From positions 31,295-95,294 of the forward strand of contig JAAEAF010003371.1 in NCBI GenBank assembly GCA_011037195.1: a stretch of DNA of 64,000 bases. The letters run 5' to 3'. This document shows, piece by piece, positions 33,036 to 44,492 of this stretch. The first letter of the stretch is position 1. Each line of letters starts with the position of its first letter. The notes below the pieces were generated by a model. It saw only the letters and a program-made list of their open reading frames with translations, made no database searches and had not been told where the DNA came from. The translations under genes were made by a program, and so were the position numbers. The DNA comes from Triatoma infestans (lineage: Eukaryota > Arthropoda > Insecta > Hemiptera > Reduviidae).

Positions 33036-33123
33036 AAGAAAACAATTATTACAAACATGTATTAGGATAGTCAGTGGAAATTAACTGTTTAACTAGAGAC
33101 GATGGAATCCATTTAACTATAAC

Positions 33124-33324
33124 ATGGCTGCTCCTGCCCAGGGGAAAGGAGTGGAAAAACAAGGGGAAAAACGTTTAAAGGGTTTTCCGAAGCAGCATAA
33201 GGTTAAAACGTTGGCAGGAGGGCAGTGGGATGGGAGTGGGACTTATACTGGTCACCCGTCAGCTAGCCAGCCCGCGGGCAAGGTTGACAAAATTAAACCT
33301 CACCTACCACCACCTACATTCAAG
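33124..33324 (+). other. GC-richer open stretch of unknown origin
   Basis: From ATG 33124 it reads M-A-A-P-A-Q-G-K-G then GGQWDGSGTYTGHPSASQPA and P-H-L-P-P-P-T-F. The composition differs from the flanks, and codon third positions are G/C-rich until about 33320. After that the frame enters the family D inverted repeat. I do not recognise it. It may be a repeat end or a host exon piece. Confidence 0.25.
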
Positions 33325-33351
33325 ATTCAGACAGGTTATAAAAATAATTAC

Positions 33352-34472
33352 ATTTTGAAAATTCTGGGAAGAATTTTTAGAAAAGATATGAACCAATTTT
33401 TCAGCCTTGTAAGAATTGTTTTTCCTCTTATTGCATGTATTTAGATTAAATTTTCTCATTAGCAATAAATAAAAGAAAAAACGCTACGTTTTGTCAATTT
33501 GCTTGCCAGTTTCAAGAATTTAATCATTTATAAATTATAAAATAATTTTTGTAGCTCTCTAATAATTTTTTTTAGTTGTATCCCAAAAATAATAATAATA
33601 ATAATAATAATTATTATTATTATTACAAATGAGCAAGCGGCAAAGCCGGTAATAGCTCGCAGGATAGTACAAAATAGCTTGGATACAAGAGGTTAACAAA
33701 ATTAAAAGGTAGTAACCATTAAGTACTTAATTAACGAAAGTAGAATACATTGCACAACAAGTAAATTAAAGAAAAAATAATGCATCTACTTCACAAAATT
33801 AGACAAACGGGAACTACTTAAATATTGCACTAAACCATATTTATATAAAGAATAATAACCCACAATAAATAAAATAAGTTAACGATATTTATACAACTTT
33901 GTGAAAAATGTCATATTTGTTTTTACAAGAGTTCTTAGATGAAGCGTTGACAACATTAGATGGCAAGCCATTCCATGGGGAGACAGAGGAGCGAACTGTG
34001 AAGAAGTTGTGTCTTATGTCCAGCCTGGTGTGAGAGCATTCTAGAGTCATGTGATGGCCCCGTAAATAGTCCAAATTTCTGCTTGTGAAGAGAGAGGACA
34101 TATCGCATGTGTAATAACCAGTTAAGATCTTGAACACCTCGATCATATCCCCTTTAGTTCTTCTGGTGTCAAGATCACATAAATTAAGCGCCTTCAGTCT
34201 CTCAGTATAAGGTAGCATTTCAAAGATGGAGACACTTTAGACATTTTTCTTTGAACTGTTTCTAAGAGATTTCTATCCCTAGAGAGATGAGGAGACCATG
34301 TTTTCTTGTTCCTTTGTTTTTTTTTTGTTTTTTTTTTTGTTATAAAATACTCTTGAAAATGGCAAGCAAATTGCCGAAACGTGGAGTCTTTTTTTCCTAT
34401 ATTTGTTGGTAATAAGAAATGAAAAGTTGGTCACATCTTTTCAAAAATTCTTCCTAGAATTTTCAAAATACT
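33352..34472. mobile_element. Family D inverted repeat flanking a CR1-like LINE end
   Basis: Left arm 33352-33525 (TTGAAAATTCTGGGAAGAAT to CAATTTGCTTGCCAGTTTC) and right arm about 34345-34472 (complementary: GCAAGCAAATTGCCGAAACG to GAATTTTCAAAATAC). Each arm carries a degenerate hammerhead-like block: a stem II formed by GGCA and TGCC, then GAAAC. The CR1-like 3' end at 33585-34225 lies between the arms. Confidence 0.55.
33585..34225 (-). pseudogene. CR1-like LINE polymerase C-terminus and 3' UTR
   Basis: The minus-strand frame 33889-34218 reads L-P-Y-T-E-R-L-K-A-L-N-L then TRRTKGDMIEVFKILTGYY, Y-L-R-G-H, R-L-D-I-R-H-N-F-F-T-V-R and W-N-G-L-P-S-N-V-V-N-A. This is the post-RT tail of CR1/L2-type elements (pattern R-x-x-G-D-M-I-E-V-x-K to R-x-x-F-F-x-x-R to W-N-x-L-P). 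About 300 bp of untranslated sequence follows and ends in ATT repeats at 33592-33626, the usual microsatellite-like tail. The RT itself is missing (5' truncation). Confidence 0.8.
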
Positions 34473-34482
34473 AATTAAATCT

Positions 34483-34838
34483 CATATTTTATCCATCGTA
34501 ATATGCATACGATTCATTTTGTTCCTGATCGGTTGCGGATTTTCATCCATCGTCAGAGCAGATTCACTAAGTTTGTGTAGAGAGTTCATTTCAACGTAAT
34601 GTTTCTGTTACACTCATACTTGTTGGTTTGTTAGTTATATATATATACATGCGGGAGGTTATAAGGTTATCATAACCTTATAATGATAACCTTATAACCT
34701 CCCCACGTATATACAACCAACAAGTGTGAGTGTAACAGTAAGTTTACGTTGAAGTGAACTCTCTACACGAACTTGGTGCATTTGCTCTGATAATTGATGA
34801 AAATCCGAAACCTGTCAGGAACAAAATGAATATGCATG
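34483..34838. mobile_element. Family B palindromic element (copy B1)
   Basis: Inverted arms with a centre near 34672-34685 (GGTTATCATAACCTTATAAT). Each arm has AGAGAGTTCA or its complement and a hammerhead-like core. Plus strand: CTGATAA (34787-34793), GAAAATCC, GAAACCTGTC; minus strand: CTGACGA and ATCCGCAACCGATC. Both have core mutations. At 34839 it is cut by the LTR-like repeat. Confidence 0.65.
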
Positions 34839-35133
34839 TGTAACAGCAAGAGAGCAAGAGAATCTCAATCGCTCTCTCTCAGACTGGAATGGGAGAAGCT
34901 GTATAAATATAGCGTCGGACAGTCCATAAAACACAGTAAAACAGTTAAAGACAGTTGAGAATTCAGTTCAATACATCCAATCGCTACTTGTCGTTACTCT
35001 GACCACTCTACCTTAAACATTTCTTTATTGGAAAGTCCAGGCAGTCTGTCTCTACTTATTAATATATTAGTTAACCAGTGTCAACTTCTTAATTCATCAA
35101 CCACACAAATTCTCTCCACCCTAACATCCATTA
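34839..35133 (+). repeat. LTR-like repeat (copy L2)
   Basis: TGTAACAGCAAGAGAGCAAG to TAACATCCATTA. TATA box TGTATAAATATAGCG near 34900; then CAGTCCATAAAACACAG. Confidence 0.5.
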
Positions 35134-35406
35134 GAGAATTCAGTTCAATACATCCAATCGCTAGGTTTCATTACTCTGACCACTCTACCTTAAACATTTC
35201 TTTATTGTAAAGAAAAAAAAATAAAGAAAAGTTTAAGGTAGAGTGGTCAGAGTAATGACACCCAGCGATTGGATGTATTGAACTGAATTCTCAACTGTCT
35301 TTAACTGTTTAACTGTGTTTTATGGACTGTCCGTCACTATATTTATACAGCTTCTCCCATTCCAGTCCGAGAGAGCGGTTGAGATACTCTTGCTCTCTTG
35401 CTGTTA
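35134..35406. repeat. Inverted LTR-like segments forming a long hairpin
   Basis: GAATTCAGTTCAATACATCC to TTAAACATTTCTTTATTG (35135-35212) is followed by its inverted copy (35237-35300). The inverted copy continues to 35406, ending CTTGCTCTCTTGCTGTTACA, the complement of the LTR-like start. The hairpin arms are about 70 bp. Confidence 0.6.
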
Positions 35407-35443
35407 CAATCTATGGTACTATGGAAGCTCACAATCTATGGTA

Positions 35444-35578
35444 TGCTGAGCTTCTCTTGCTCTCTGTGGTTGCTGAGCTTCTCTTGCTCTCTGTGGTTGC
35501 TGAGCTTCTCTTGCTCTCTGTGGTTGCTGAGCTTCTCTTGCTCTCTGTGGTTGCTGAGCTTCTCTTGCTCTCTGTGGT
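35444..35578. repeat. 27-bp minisatellite, five copies
   Basis: Units start at 35444, 35471, 35498, 35525 and 35552, with key words TGCTGAGCTTCTCTTGC and TCTCTGTGGT. The copies are near-identical, so the array is young. The unit resembles the complement of the LTR-like start (CTTGCTCTCTTGCTG). Confidence 0.9.
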
Positions 35579-35594
35579 TGCTGTTACATCAATG

Positions 35595-35862
35595 TAACAG
35601 CAAGAGAGCAAACAGCATCCAAAGAGAGCAAGAGAAGCTGTATAAATGTAGCGACGGACAGTCCATAAAACACAGTGGAAATTAGTTCAGTACATCCAAT
35701 CGCTACGTGTCATTCTCTTACCACTCAACCTTAAACATTCATTCATTGTAAAGTCCAGGCAGTCTGTGTCTCATTATTAATATATCAATTAACCAGTGTT
35801 AACCAAGTCTTCTTCTTAACTCATCAAACAAAACCAATTCTCTCCAACCAACACATCCATTA
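35595..35862 (+). repeat. LTR-like repeat (copy L3)
   Basis: TGTAACAGCAAGAGAGCAAA to ACATCCATTATA. TATA-like TGTATAAATGTAGCG near 35640. It abuts SINE S1 directly at 35863. Confidence 0.5.
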
Positions 35863-36096
35863 TAGGACCAAGCCCTATGCTATCCAAAACCCCTTTGGGG
35901 CCATGTAGGCCTGTAGCTACCTCAAAGAGCGAAGTCTTCTCAGTGCAATGCAGGCCTCTGGATAGTGTCCTCACATTACAGACAGCACTGTCCATCACCG
36001 GACCTAGAAAGAAAAAATCCAAGGGCAATATGCTGGACTCGAACCCGGCACCTCTACGTTGCGAGTCCAGCGCGCTACCACTGAACTAATCCCTCC
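35863..36096 (-). mobile_element. tRNA-derived SINE (family S1), minus strand
   Basis: The minus strand carries TTAGTTCAGTGGTAGCGCGC (A box) and CCGGGTTCGAGTCCAGC (B box). The 3' end (35863-35935) is the LINE-like tail (CCCTATGCTATCCAAAACCC and TAGCTACCTC). It is the best-preserved S1 head in the window. Confidence 0.75.
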
Positions 36097-36824
36097 TCTA
36101 ATTACAGAACTTATTATATTACTAATTTCTAACGCTTTGTCTCTTCACCAAAACGAATGGTTCTATTTAGGAAAATTAACTTATAAAAATTGAATTTATT
36201 ATTCACAAATATGTAGAATATTATGCAAGATATAATAAATATTGTACACATAACTATTAAAAAAAAAAAATAGGTCAAAGATAATTTTTATATTAAAGGA
36301 CATTTTTAAATAATAAAGACATAAAAAAATAATATAACTCTGCCACCATGACGGCGGTAATATAAACAAAATTGTTAAATGGATTAGACAAGCACATCTT
36401 ACACTAGTCACATGACCTCTTAGCAATATAAGGACCTTCAATATATAAACACTTTTAATAAAATTATATTCTACATTATAAAAACATAAGTGATCAAATA
36501 ATGCAGAGAATAATTTTTTAGAGAATTATCAAGCATTTTGGTGGAATTTCATTATTTATAATTAATACAAAATAATTAATGATGAAATATGCTTACAATA
36601 ATTATGTTGTGCTCACAATTATATTTCTAAAAGAGTTTTGCTGGAAAAGCATTTCCTGCTGGTTTATTTTGTACTATTTTAATTAGATAATGGATAAATA
36701 AATAAATTAAAAATTAATAATTGTTAAAACCATGTGGGATTTGAAGTCATGCTATCTAGCCCCAGCTATTCGGCCCGAATTTAACCTTATCTCTTTCCGT
36801 TTGAAATTCCTCCTTATTTGATGT
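36097..36824. other. AT-rich DNA, no gene seen
   Basis: Nothing recognised. Confidence 0.4.
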
Positions 36825-36945
36825 CCGCTTACTACTTTCTCTAACTGCCGTTTTTGAGGTCCTCTGTGTATATGAAAAAAGTGTTTTTAGCGAATAATCT
36901 GTATGTGTATGTCAGTATGTGTGCCATATATTTATAAATATATAA
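36825..36945 (-). repeat. HINE-like fragment
   Basis: Contains TACTACTTTCTCTAACTGCC, then CCGTTTTTGAGGTCCTCTG and AGTGTTTTTAGCGAATAATC. Confidence 0.45.
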
Positions 36946-37017
36946 CAACAACTTTTTCTCTCTGCAATTGCAATTTCAGAGATTTAATTAACAAATTTTC
37001 CTCAAACATTTTTTGTT

Positions 37018-37436
37018 TGGTACTCGTATTTTATCCGTCGTAGTATGCATATTTATGCATGTTCCTGACCGGTTTCGGATTTTCATTCATCGACAGAGCA
37101 GATTCACCAAGTTCGTATAGAGAGTTCACTTTATTTTACGTAAATGTTTCTGTTATACTCACACTTGTTGGTTAAATTTATGTGGGGAGGTTATAAGGTT
37201 ATGTTTATAAGCTTATTATGTAAACGTAACCTTATAACCTACCCACACATATATACAACCAACAAGTGTGAGTGTAACAGAAACATTTAAGTTGAAGTGA
37301 AATCTCTACTTACACCGAACTTAGTGAATTTGCTATAACGATGGAAAATCCAAAACCGGTCAGGAACAATATAAATATGCATGCTATGAAGGATAAAATA
37401 CCAGATGTTATCCAGCTATGCAGACCCGTCCACATT
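37018..37436. mobile_element. Family B palindromic element (copy B2)
   Basis: Inverted arms around about 37205-37215, with complementary blocks GGGAGGTTATAAGGTTA and TAACCTTATAACCTACCC. The left-arm core on the minus strand has ATCCGAAACCGGTCAGGAAC intact but CTGTCGA in place of CTGATGA. The right arm has lost CTGATGA. Its outer end GATGTTATCCAGCTATGCAG matches other family B ends. Confidence 0.65.
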
Positions 37437-37437
37437 A

Positions 37438-38425
37438 TATACTTTCTCTTACTCCTAGTAAGAGATTTTCGATATCGAGTTTTGACCGGAAATATCCGTT
37501 TTGAGGTCCCCTGAGTCCAAAAAAGTGGTTTTTAGCAAATGGTCTGTGTGTGTGTGTGTGTGTAAATGTATGTATGTGAACAGCATAGCTCAAAAACGAA
37601 AAACCATAGAAAGTTGAAACTTGATATTCTGTTTAGGTATCACCATGGAATCGGACAGTACGTTATCTGTCAAAATTCCTCAACCGGAAGACCACTTTAC
37701 TAGTTGGACTTTTTACTTTTTTTTTGCTATTTTCTCTAAAATGGCTCTGACGATTTTCTTTAAACTCGGTACATCAACCACTCATACAAAGAGCTACAAC
37801 TTTTATTTGAAACATTTGTCGGGTAAAATGCATTTAAGGGCACTTTTGGGGGAGGGGTGGGGTTAGGTTTCCAATCTAAAGTTCTATTTCAGTTTATTAG
37901 ATAATTTTGTCGTCTAAATAATGTTAATAAGAAATTAATATGTTGTTGAAATTCCGAGTTTGAAAAAAATCGGATAACCGGAAGTGCGTTTACTTTACCA
38001 CTTTACTAAATGATTTATTCTCTTTTTCGTAATTTTCTCAAAAATGGCTCCGACGATTTTCCTGAAACTTCGTATATAAAATAAACATGCAAAGATCTAC
38101 AACTTTTATTTAAAACATTTCTCTGGGAAAATTCCTTTAAGGGCACTTTTAGGGGAGGGGTGGGGTTATGTTTTTCATCAAAGTGCTATCACAGTTGATT
38201 ATACAATTCTATCATCCAAACAAAATTAATTAGAAATAAATAGATCGCCAAAATTCCGAGTTTTAAGAAATTTTGTAAACCGGAAGTGCGCTTTTATTGA
38301 ACAGTTTTTTCAGTTTTCGACGAATTTCGTTAAATTTGGTACATAAACTATGAAATTTGTCAATTATAATTTTGAGAACAGGAGTAAGAGAAAGTTGTGT
38401 GAGTGTTTTACACTAGATTTTTTAT
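37438..38425 (-). mobile_element. HINE-like dispersed repeat, full copy 3
   Basis: Begins ACTTTCTCTTACTCCTAGTA and ends GAGTGTTTTACACTAGAT. It holds a GT microsatellite (37546-37562) and two clear tandem units of about 300 bp, marked by ACCGGAAGTGCG at 37977 and 38279. Confidence 0.8.
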
Positions 38426-38429
38426 TAAA

Positions 38430-38706
38430 TATTTGTATGTGTAGTTTAATGTACCAAAATTTATTGGAACCATTTTCGAGTAAATCGTAAAAACGTAAAC
38501 TTTTCGGCGATTTGTCGTTTTTGAGCTGTGCTGTTCACAAAGATAGATACATACTCATATATACACACCTAGAGACCATTTTGCAAATACCACTTTTTTG
38601 GGGGACTCAGGGGATCTCAAAACAAATTTTTTCGGTGAAAAAATCGATTCCCAAAATTTGGCATGATCGCTATACTTCCTCTAACAGCCGTTAGAGAACG
38701 TTAAAA
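38430..38706 (+). repeat. HINE-like fragment (hairpin half)
   Basis: Contains TTCGGCGATTTGTCGTTTTT, AGAGACCATTTTGCAAATAC and GACTCAGGGGATCTCAAAAC, and ends CTTCCTCTAACAGCCGTTAG, where the terminal hairpin is mutated. Confidence 0.55.
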
Positions 38707-39455
38707 AAAATTGGAGGAAGCTGTTTATATACATACGTCAGTCCCCACCAGATTTTTTTCCCCTACTATAGGAAACTGAAACATTTATTCTATGGAGACT
38801 TAATTAGGAAAAATTTAACACGATTTCTGTAATTTTTTTTAAAAAACAGCAAGATAAAGTAAAAACTTTTAACATTGTCGTTACATTTTTTTTAGCCAAT
38901 ATTGAATTCAAAACCATAGAGGTTTTATAGCATTTGCTATTAATAGTAACTTAAACTGAATAAAAAAAAAAAATAAATGCTGACTAAGGGGAGATACTAA
39001 ACCACTAGAGAAAATATCTTAATTGTAATTAATAAGATCGACTTTGAAAAAGGATTTACAGCTTAGCGAAGCATTATTATTATATTCATAATGCTCCAAT
39101 AACCTTTTATCTATATATACTTTTGAAAATTAATTTTCTTTCTAACCACTCGAGCTATCGTGGCGCCTAGATAAACATCATAGAATGAGACATATCTAAA
39201 AATTTATGAGACATCGTCAATAATTTGATATAATCCAACTTCTACGCCAATATTGCAATAGAGTTTTTTTTATTCAACGTAATTGATGACTTTGTTACTA
39301 GAATAACATTGTGTTGATACCCTAAAATACTGAAGCGATCACAACCTGGAGATCTTAATGTATGATCCCATGGCCATGATACGCATGGCCATGACCGGCG
39401 AGCTTGAAACATCATTTTAGTGATATGTTTTTACACTTTCACTAACTGTTGAAAG
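38707..39455. other. AT-rich DNA, no gene seen
   Basis: A short patch at 39345-39405 is GC-richer (ATGGCCATGATACGCATGGC, a small palindrome). Nothing else recognised. Confidence 0.4.
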
Positions 39456-42408
39456 TATGTGATAGTGTTTTCATGGGAATCCACATTTAATTGAGTTTTC
39501 ACAGAAGTACATATTTAATTGAGTTTTCACGGAAATACATATTTAATTTATTTTTCACGGAAATCCACGTTTAATTGAGTTTTCACAGAAATACATATTT
39601 AATTGAGTTTTCACGGAAATACATATTAAATTTATTTTTCACGGAAATCCACGTTTAATTGAGTTTTCACAGAAATATATATTTAATTTATTTTTCACGG
39701 AAATCCACGTTTAATTGAGTTTTCACAGAAATACATATTTAATTGAGTTTTCACAGAAATACATATTTAACTGAGTTTTCACGGAAATACATATTTAATT
39801 TATTTTTCACGGAAATCCACGTTTAATTGAGTTTTCACAGAAATACATATTTAATTGAGTTTTCACCAGAAATACATATTAATGAGTTTTCACAGAAATA
39901 CATAATTTACACAGATTTATTTATTATGTTTCCATTTTTTTTTAATTGAGTTTTCACAGAAATACACCGAAATACATATTAATGAGTTTTCACAGAAATA
40001 CATATTTAATTGCAGTTTTCACAGAAATACACGTTAATTGAGTTTGCACAGAAACACATATTTATAGTTGTTTTCACAGAAATACATATTTAATTGAGTT
40101 TTCACAGAAATACATATTTAATTTATTTTTCACGGAAATCCACGTTTAATTGAGTTTTCACAGAAATACATATTTAATTGAGTTTTCACAGAAATACATA
40201 TTTAATTTATTTTTCACGGAAATCCACGTTTAATTGAGTTTTCACAGAAATACATATTTAATTGAGTTTTCACAGAAATACATATTTAATTGAGTTTTCA
40301 CAGAAATACATATTTAATTGAGTTTTCACAGAAATACATATTTAATTGAAATCCACGTTTAATTGAGTTTTCACAGAAATACATATTTAATTGAGTTTTC
40401 ACGGAAATACATATTTAATTGAGCTTTCACAGAAATACATATTTAATTGAGCTTTCACAGAAATACATATTTAATTGAGTTTTCACAGAAATACATATTT
40501 AATTTATTTTTCACGGAAATCCACGTTTAATTGAGTTTTCACAGAAATACATATTTAATTGAGCTTTCACAGAAATACATATTTAATTGAGTTTTCACTG
40601 AAATACATATTTAATTGAGCTTTCACAGAAATACATATTTATTTGAGCTTTCACAGAAATACATATTTAATTGAGTTTTCACAGAAATACATATTTAATT
40701 GAGTTTTCACAGAAATACATATTTAATTGAGCTTTCACAGAAATACATATTTAATTGAGCTTTCACAGAAATACATATTTAATTGAGCTTTCACAGAAAT
40801 ACATATTTAATTGAGTTTTCACAGAAATACATATTTAATTTATTTTTCACGGAAATCCACGTTTAATTGAGTTTTCACAGAAATACATATTTAATTGGGT
40901 TTTCACAGAAATATATATTTAATTGAGTTTTCACGGAAATCCACATTTAATTGAGTTTTCACGGAAATCCACATTTAATTGAGTTTTTACAGAAATACAT
41001 ATTTAATTGAGTTTTCACGGAAATACATATTTAATTGAGTTTTCACAGAAATACATATGTAATTGAGTTTTCACGGAAATACATATTTAATTGAGCTTTC
41101 ACAGAAATACATATTTAATTGAGCTTTCACAGAAATACATATTTAATTGAGTTTTCACGGAAATACATATTTAATTGAGTTTTCACAGAAATACATATTT
41201 AATTGAGTTTTCACGGAAATCCACATTTAATTGAGTTTTCACGGAAATCCACATTTAATGGAGTTTTTACAGAAATACATATTTAATTGAGTTTTCACGG
41301 AAATACATATTTAATTGAGTTTTCGCAGAAATACATATTTAATTGAGTTTTCACGGAAATACATATTTAATTGAGCTTTCACAGAAATACATATTTAATT
41401 GAGTTTTCACGGAAATACATATTTAATTGAGTTTTCACGGAAATACATATTTAATTTATTTTTCACGGAAATCCACGTTTAATTGAGTTTTCACAGAAAT
41501 ACATATTTAATTGAGTTTTCACGGAAATACATATTTAATTGAGTTTTCACGGAAATACATATTTAATTGAGTTTTCACGGAAATACATATTTAATTTATT
41601 TTTCACGGAAATCCACATTTAATTGAGTTTTCACAGAAATACATATTTAATTGAGTTTTCACGGAAATACATATTTAATTGAGCTTTCACAGAAATACAT
41701 ATTTAATTGAGTTTTCACGGAAATACATATTTAATTGAGTTTTCACGGAAATACATATTTAATTTATTTTTCACCGTAAATCCCGTTTAATGGTTTTCAC
41801 AGAAATCCATATTTATTGAGTTTTAACGGAAATACATACTTTAATTGCGTTTTCACAGAATACATATTTACTTATTTTCACGGAAATCCACGTTTAATTG
41901 AGTTTTCACAGAAATACATATTTAATTGAGTTTTCACGGAAATACATATTTAATTGAGTTTTCACAGAAATACATATTTAATTGAGTTTTCACAGAAATA
42001 CATATTTAATTGAGTTTTCTCGGAAATACATATTTAATTGAGCTTTCACAGAAATACATATTTAATTGAGTTTTCACGGAAATACATATTTAATTGAGTT
42101 TTCACGGAAATACATATTTAATTTATTTTTCACGTAAATCCACGTTTAATTGAGTTTTCACAGAAATACATATTTAATTGAGTTTTCACAGAAATACATA
42201 TTTAATTGAGTTTTCACAGAAATACATATTTAATTTATTTTTCACGGAAATCCACGTTTAATTGAGTTTTCACAGAAATACATATTTAATTGAGTTTTCA
42301 CGGAAATACATATTTAATTGAGCTTTCACAGAAATACATATTTAATTGAGCTTTCACAGAAATACATATTTAATTGAGTTTTCACGGAAATACATATTTT
42401 GAGATTTT
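39456..42408. repeat. 28-bp satellite array, about 105 copies
   Basis: The unit combines ATTTAATTGAGTTTTCAC with RGAAATAC-A-T or RGAAATCC-A-C. Main variants: GAGTTTTCACAGAAATACAT; GAGCTTTCACAG; and a 56-bp dimer in which TTTATTTTTCACGGAAATCC precedes a standard unit. Order decays at 39840-40070 and 41770-41890. It is too regular and short-unit for a CRISPR array and has no spacers. It ends directly before HINE-like copy 4. Confidence 0.95.
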
Positions 42409-42496
42409 CATGGTACGAAAAAAAGAAAAAGTGAAAAGTTTATATATATATAAACCATTCACACACACACACACACACACAAACAAAACACTTTTT

Positions 42497-43473
42497 ACTT
42501 TCTCTTACTCCTTAGTAAGAGAAAGTATTGTAATCGTGTCAAATTTCAGATATCGAGTTTTCACCGGAAATAGCCGTTTTGAGATCTCCTGAGTCAAAAA
42601 AAATGGTTTTTAAACAAATGGTCTCTGCATCTGTGTGTGTGTACGTGTACTGGATATCTCAAAAACGAAAAATTGCAAAAAGTTCAAACTTGATATTCCG
42701 TTTAGGTATCTCTATGGGATTCAACTATGTTGAATCTATCAAAATTTCTCAATCGGAAATATCACTTTTTTGCAATTATCTCGAAAATGGCTCCAACGAT
42801 TTTTTGTTTTTGTTTTTTAATTTATATATCAAGTACATATAAAAAAAATCTACAATTTTTTATTTGAACATTTCTCCGGAAAAATGTATTTAAGAACACT
42901 TGGGTGCTATTTGAGTTTATTACAAAATTCTATCATCTAAATAATATTACTTTAGAATTAAATATGATGTTAAAATTCTGAGTTTGAAATAAATCAGATA
43001 ACCAGAAGTGCGTTATTGCTGAAAAGTATATTTTTCAGTTTTCTGCTGTTTTTCTAAAATGTCCCCTACCATTTTCTTTTAAACTAGGTATGTGAATTAG
43101 ACAATCAAAGAGCTACAACTTTTATTTGAAACATCTGTCCAGGTAAACTCATTTAAGAGGGATTTTGGGGTAGTGGTAGGGTTATGTTTTGCCTCTAAAG
43201 TGCTATCGTACAGTTGAGATTATACAATTTATCATCTAGACAAATTTAATTAGAAATAATCTGATTGCCAAAATTCCAAGTTTCAAAAAAATTCGTCAAC
43301 CGGAAGTGCTTTTTTACTGAATAGTTTTTTCAGTTTTCCCGACTTTCTCCAAAAAAAAAAAACACCAACGAATTTCATTAAATTTGGTATACTAACTATA
43401 AAATTTGTCAATTAGAATTTTAAAAACTAGAGTAAGAGAAAGTTGTATGAGTGTGCAACACCAGATTTTTTTC
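42497..43473 (-). mobile_element. HINE-like dispersed repeat, full copy 4
   Basis: Begins TACTTTCTCTTACTCCTTAG and ends GAGTGTGCAACACCAGAT. ETS-like words are mutated here except CAACCGGAAGTGC near 43299. A CA run precedes it (42460-42482). Confidence 0.75.
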
Positions 43474-43483
43474 GTATCATAAA

Positions 43484-43540
43484 AATTACGTAATATGTAT
43501 TTCCACGAAAACTCAATTTCTCTTCCAGCAGCGGTAAGAG
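43484..43540 (-). repeat. Satellite-like single unit
   Basis: The complement of GTATTTCCACGAAAACTCAA reads as one 28-bp satellite unit, isolated between two HINE-like copies. Confidence 0.45.
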
Positions 43541-43551
43541 AAATTAAAAAA

Positions 43552-44492
43552 GATGGTGTGAAACACTCACACAACTTTCTCTTTCTCCAGTTCTCAAAAT
43601 TATAATTCACACATTTTATAGTTAGTGTACTAAATTAAGTAAATTCGTGGAAAATTGAAAAAACTCCCCACTTCCGGTGTACTAATTTTCTTGAAACTTG
43701 GAATTTTGGCCGTCTATTTATTTCTAATTAATTCTGTTTGGATGATAGAATTGTATAATCAACTATGATAGCACTTTAGAGAAAAACATAACCCCCCACC
43801 CCTTCTCCAAAAGTGCCCTTATATGAAATTTCCCAGAGAAATATTTTAAATAAAAGTTGTAGATTTCTGTATGTTTAGTTTATATAACAAGTTTCAAGAA
43901 AATCGTTGGAGTCATTTTTTAGAAAATCGCGATAAGTGAAAGAACCATTTAGTAAAGTGGTAATGAAAACGCACTTCCGGATATCCGATTTTTTTTGGAA
44001 CTCGGAATTTCAACATCATATTCAATTCTTATTAACATTATTTATATGATAGAATTGTATAATAAACTGAAATAGCATTTTAGATGAAAACCTAAACCCA
44101 CCCCTCCCTTAACTGAATTTTTCCAGAGAAATATTTAAATAAACGTTGTAGATCTTTGCATTTTATTTATATACAAAGTTTCAAGAAAATCGTCCGAGCC
44201 ATTTTTGAGAAAATCGCGAAAAAGTGTAAAAAATCATTTAGTAAAGTGGTACTTCCGGTTGAGGAATTTTGACAGATGACTCACTGTCAGATGCCATAGT
44301 GATACCTAACCGGAATGTCAAGTTTCAACTTTCTACGGTTTTTTGTTTTTGAGCTATTAACATACACACACACACAGACCATTTGCTATAAACCACTTTT
44401 TTGGACTCAGGGGACCTCAAAACGGATATTTCCGGTGAAAACTCGATATCGAAAATTAATACTTCCTCTTACTAGGAATAAGAGAAAGTAAA
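43552..44492 (+). mobile_element. HINE-like dispersed repeat, full copy 5
   Basis: Starts GGTGTGAAACACTCACACAA, ends CCTCTTACTAGGAATAAGAG. Units are marked by CACTTCCGG at about 43667, 43972 and 44248. Confidence 0.78.

Noticed and set aside
35322..35685. Open frames with repeated L-L-L-S-V-V-A-E or L-S-F-S-C-S-L-W units
   Set aside because: Produced by the 27-bp minisatellite, whose length is a multiple of three.
35990..36096. tRNA gene on the minus strand
   Set aside because: A and B boxes are present, but the sequence continues into a SINE body and lacks a proper acceptor stem and intact arms; the same holds for the heads at 13790-13845, 14518-14590, 57150-57215 and 63130-63200.
39456..42408. 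Regular short repeats suggesting a CRISPR array
   Set aside because: Units are contiguous with no unique spacers, and the context is eukaryotic; it is a satellite.
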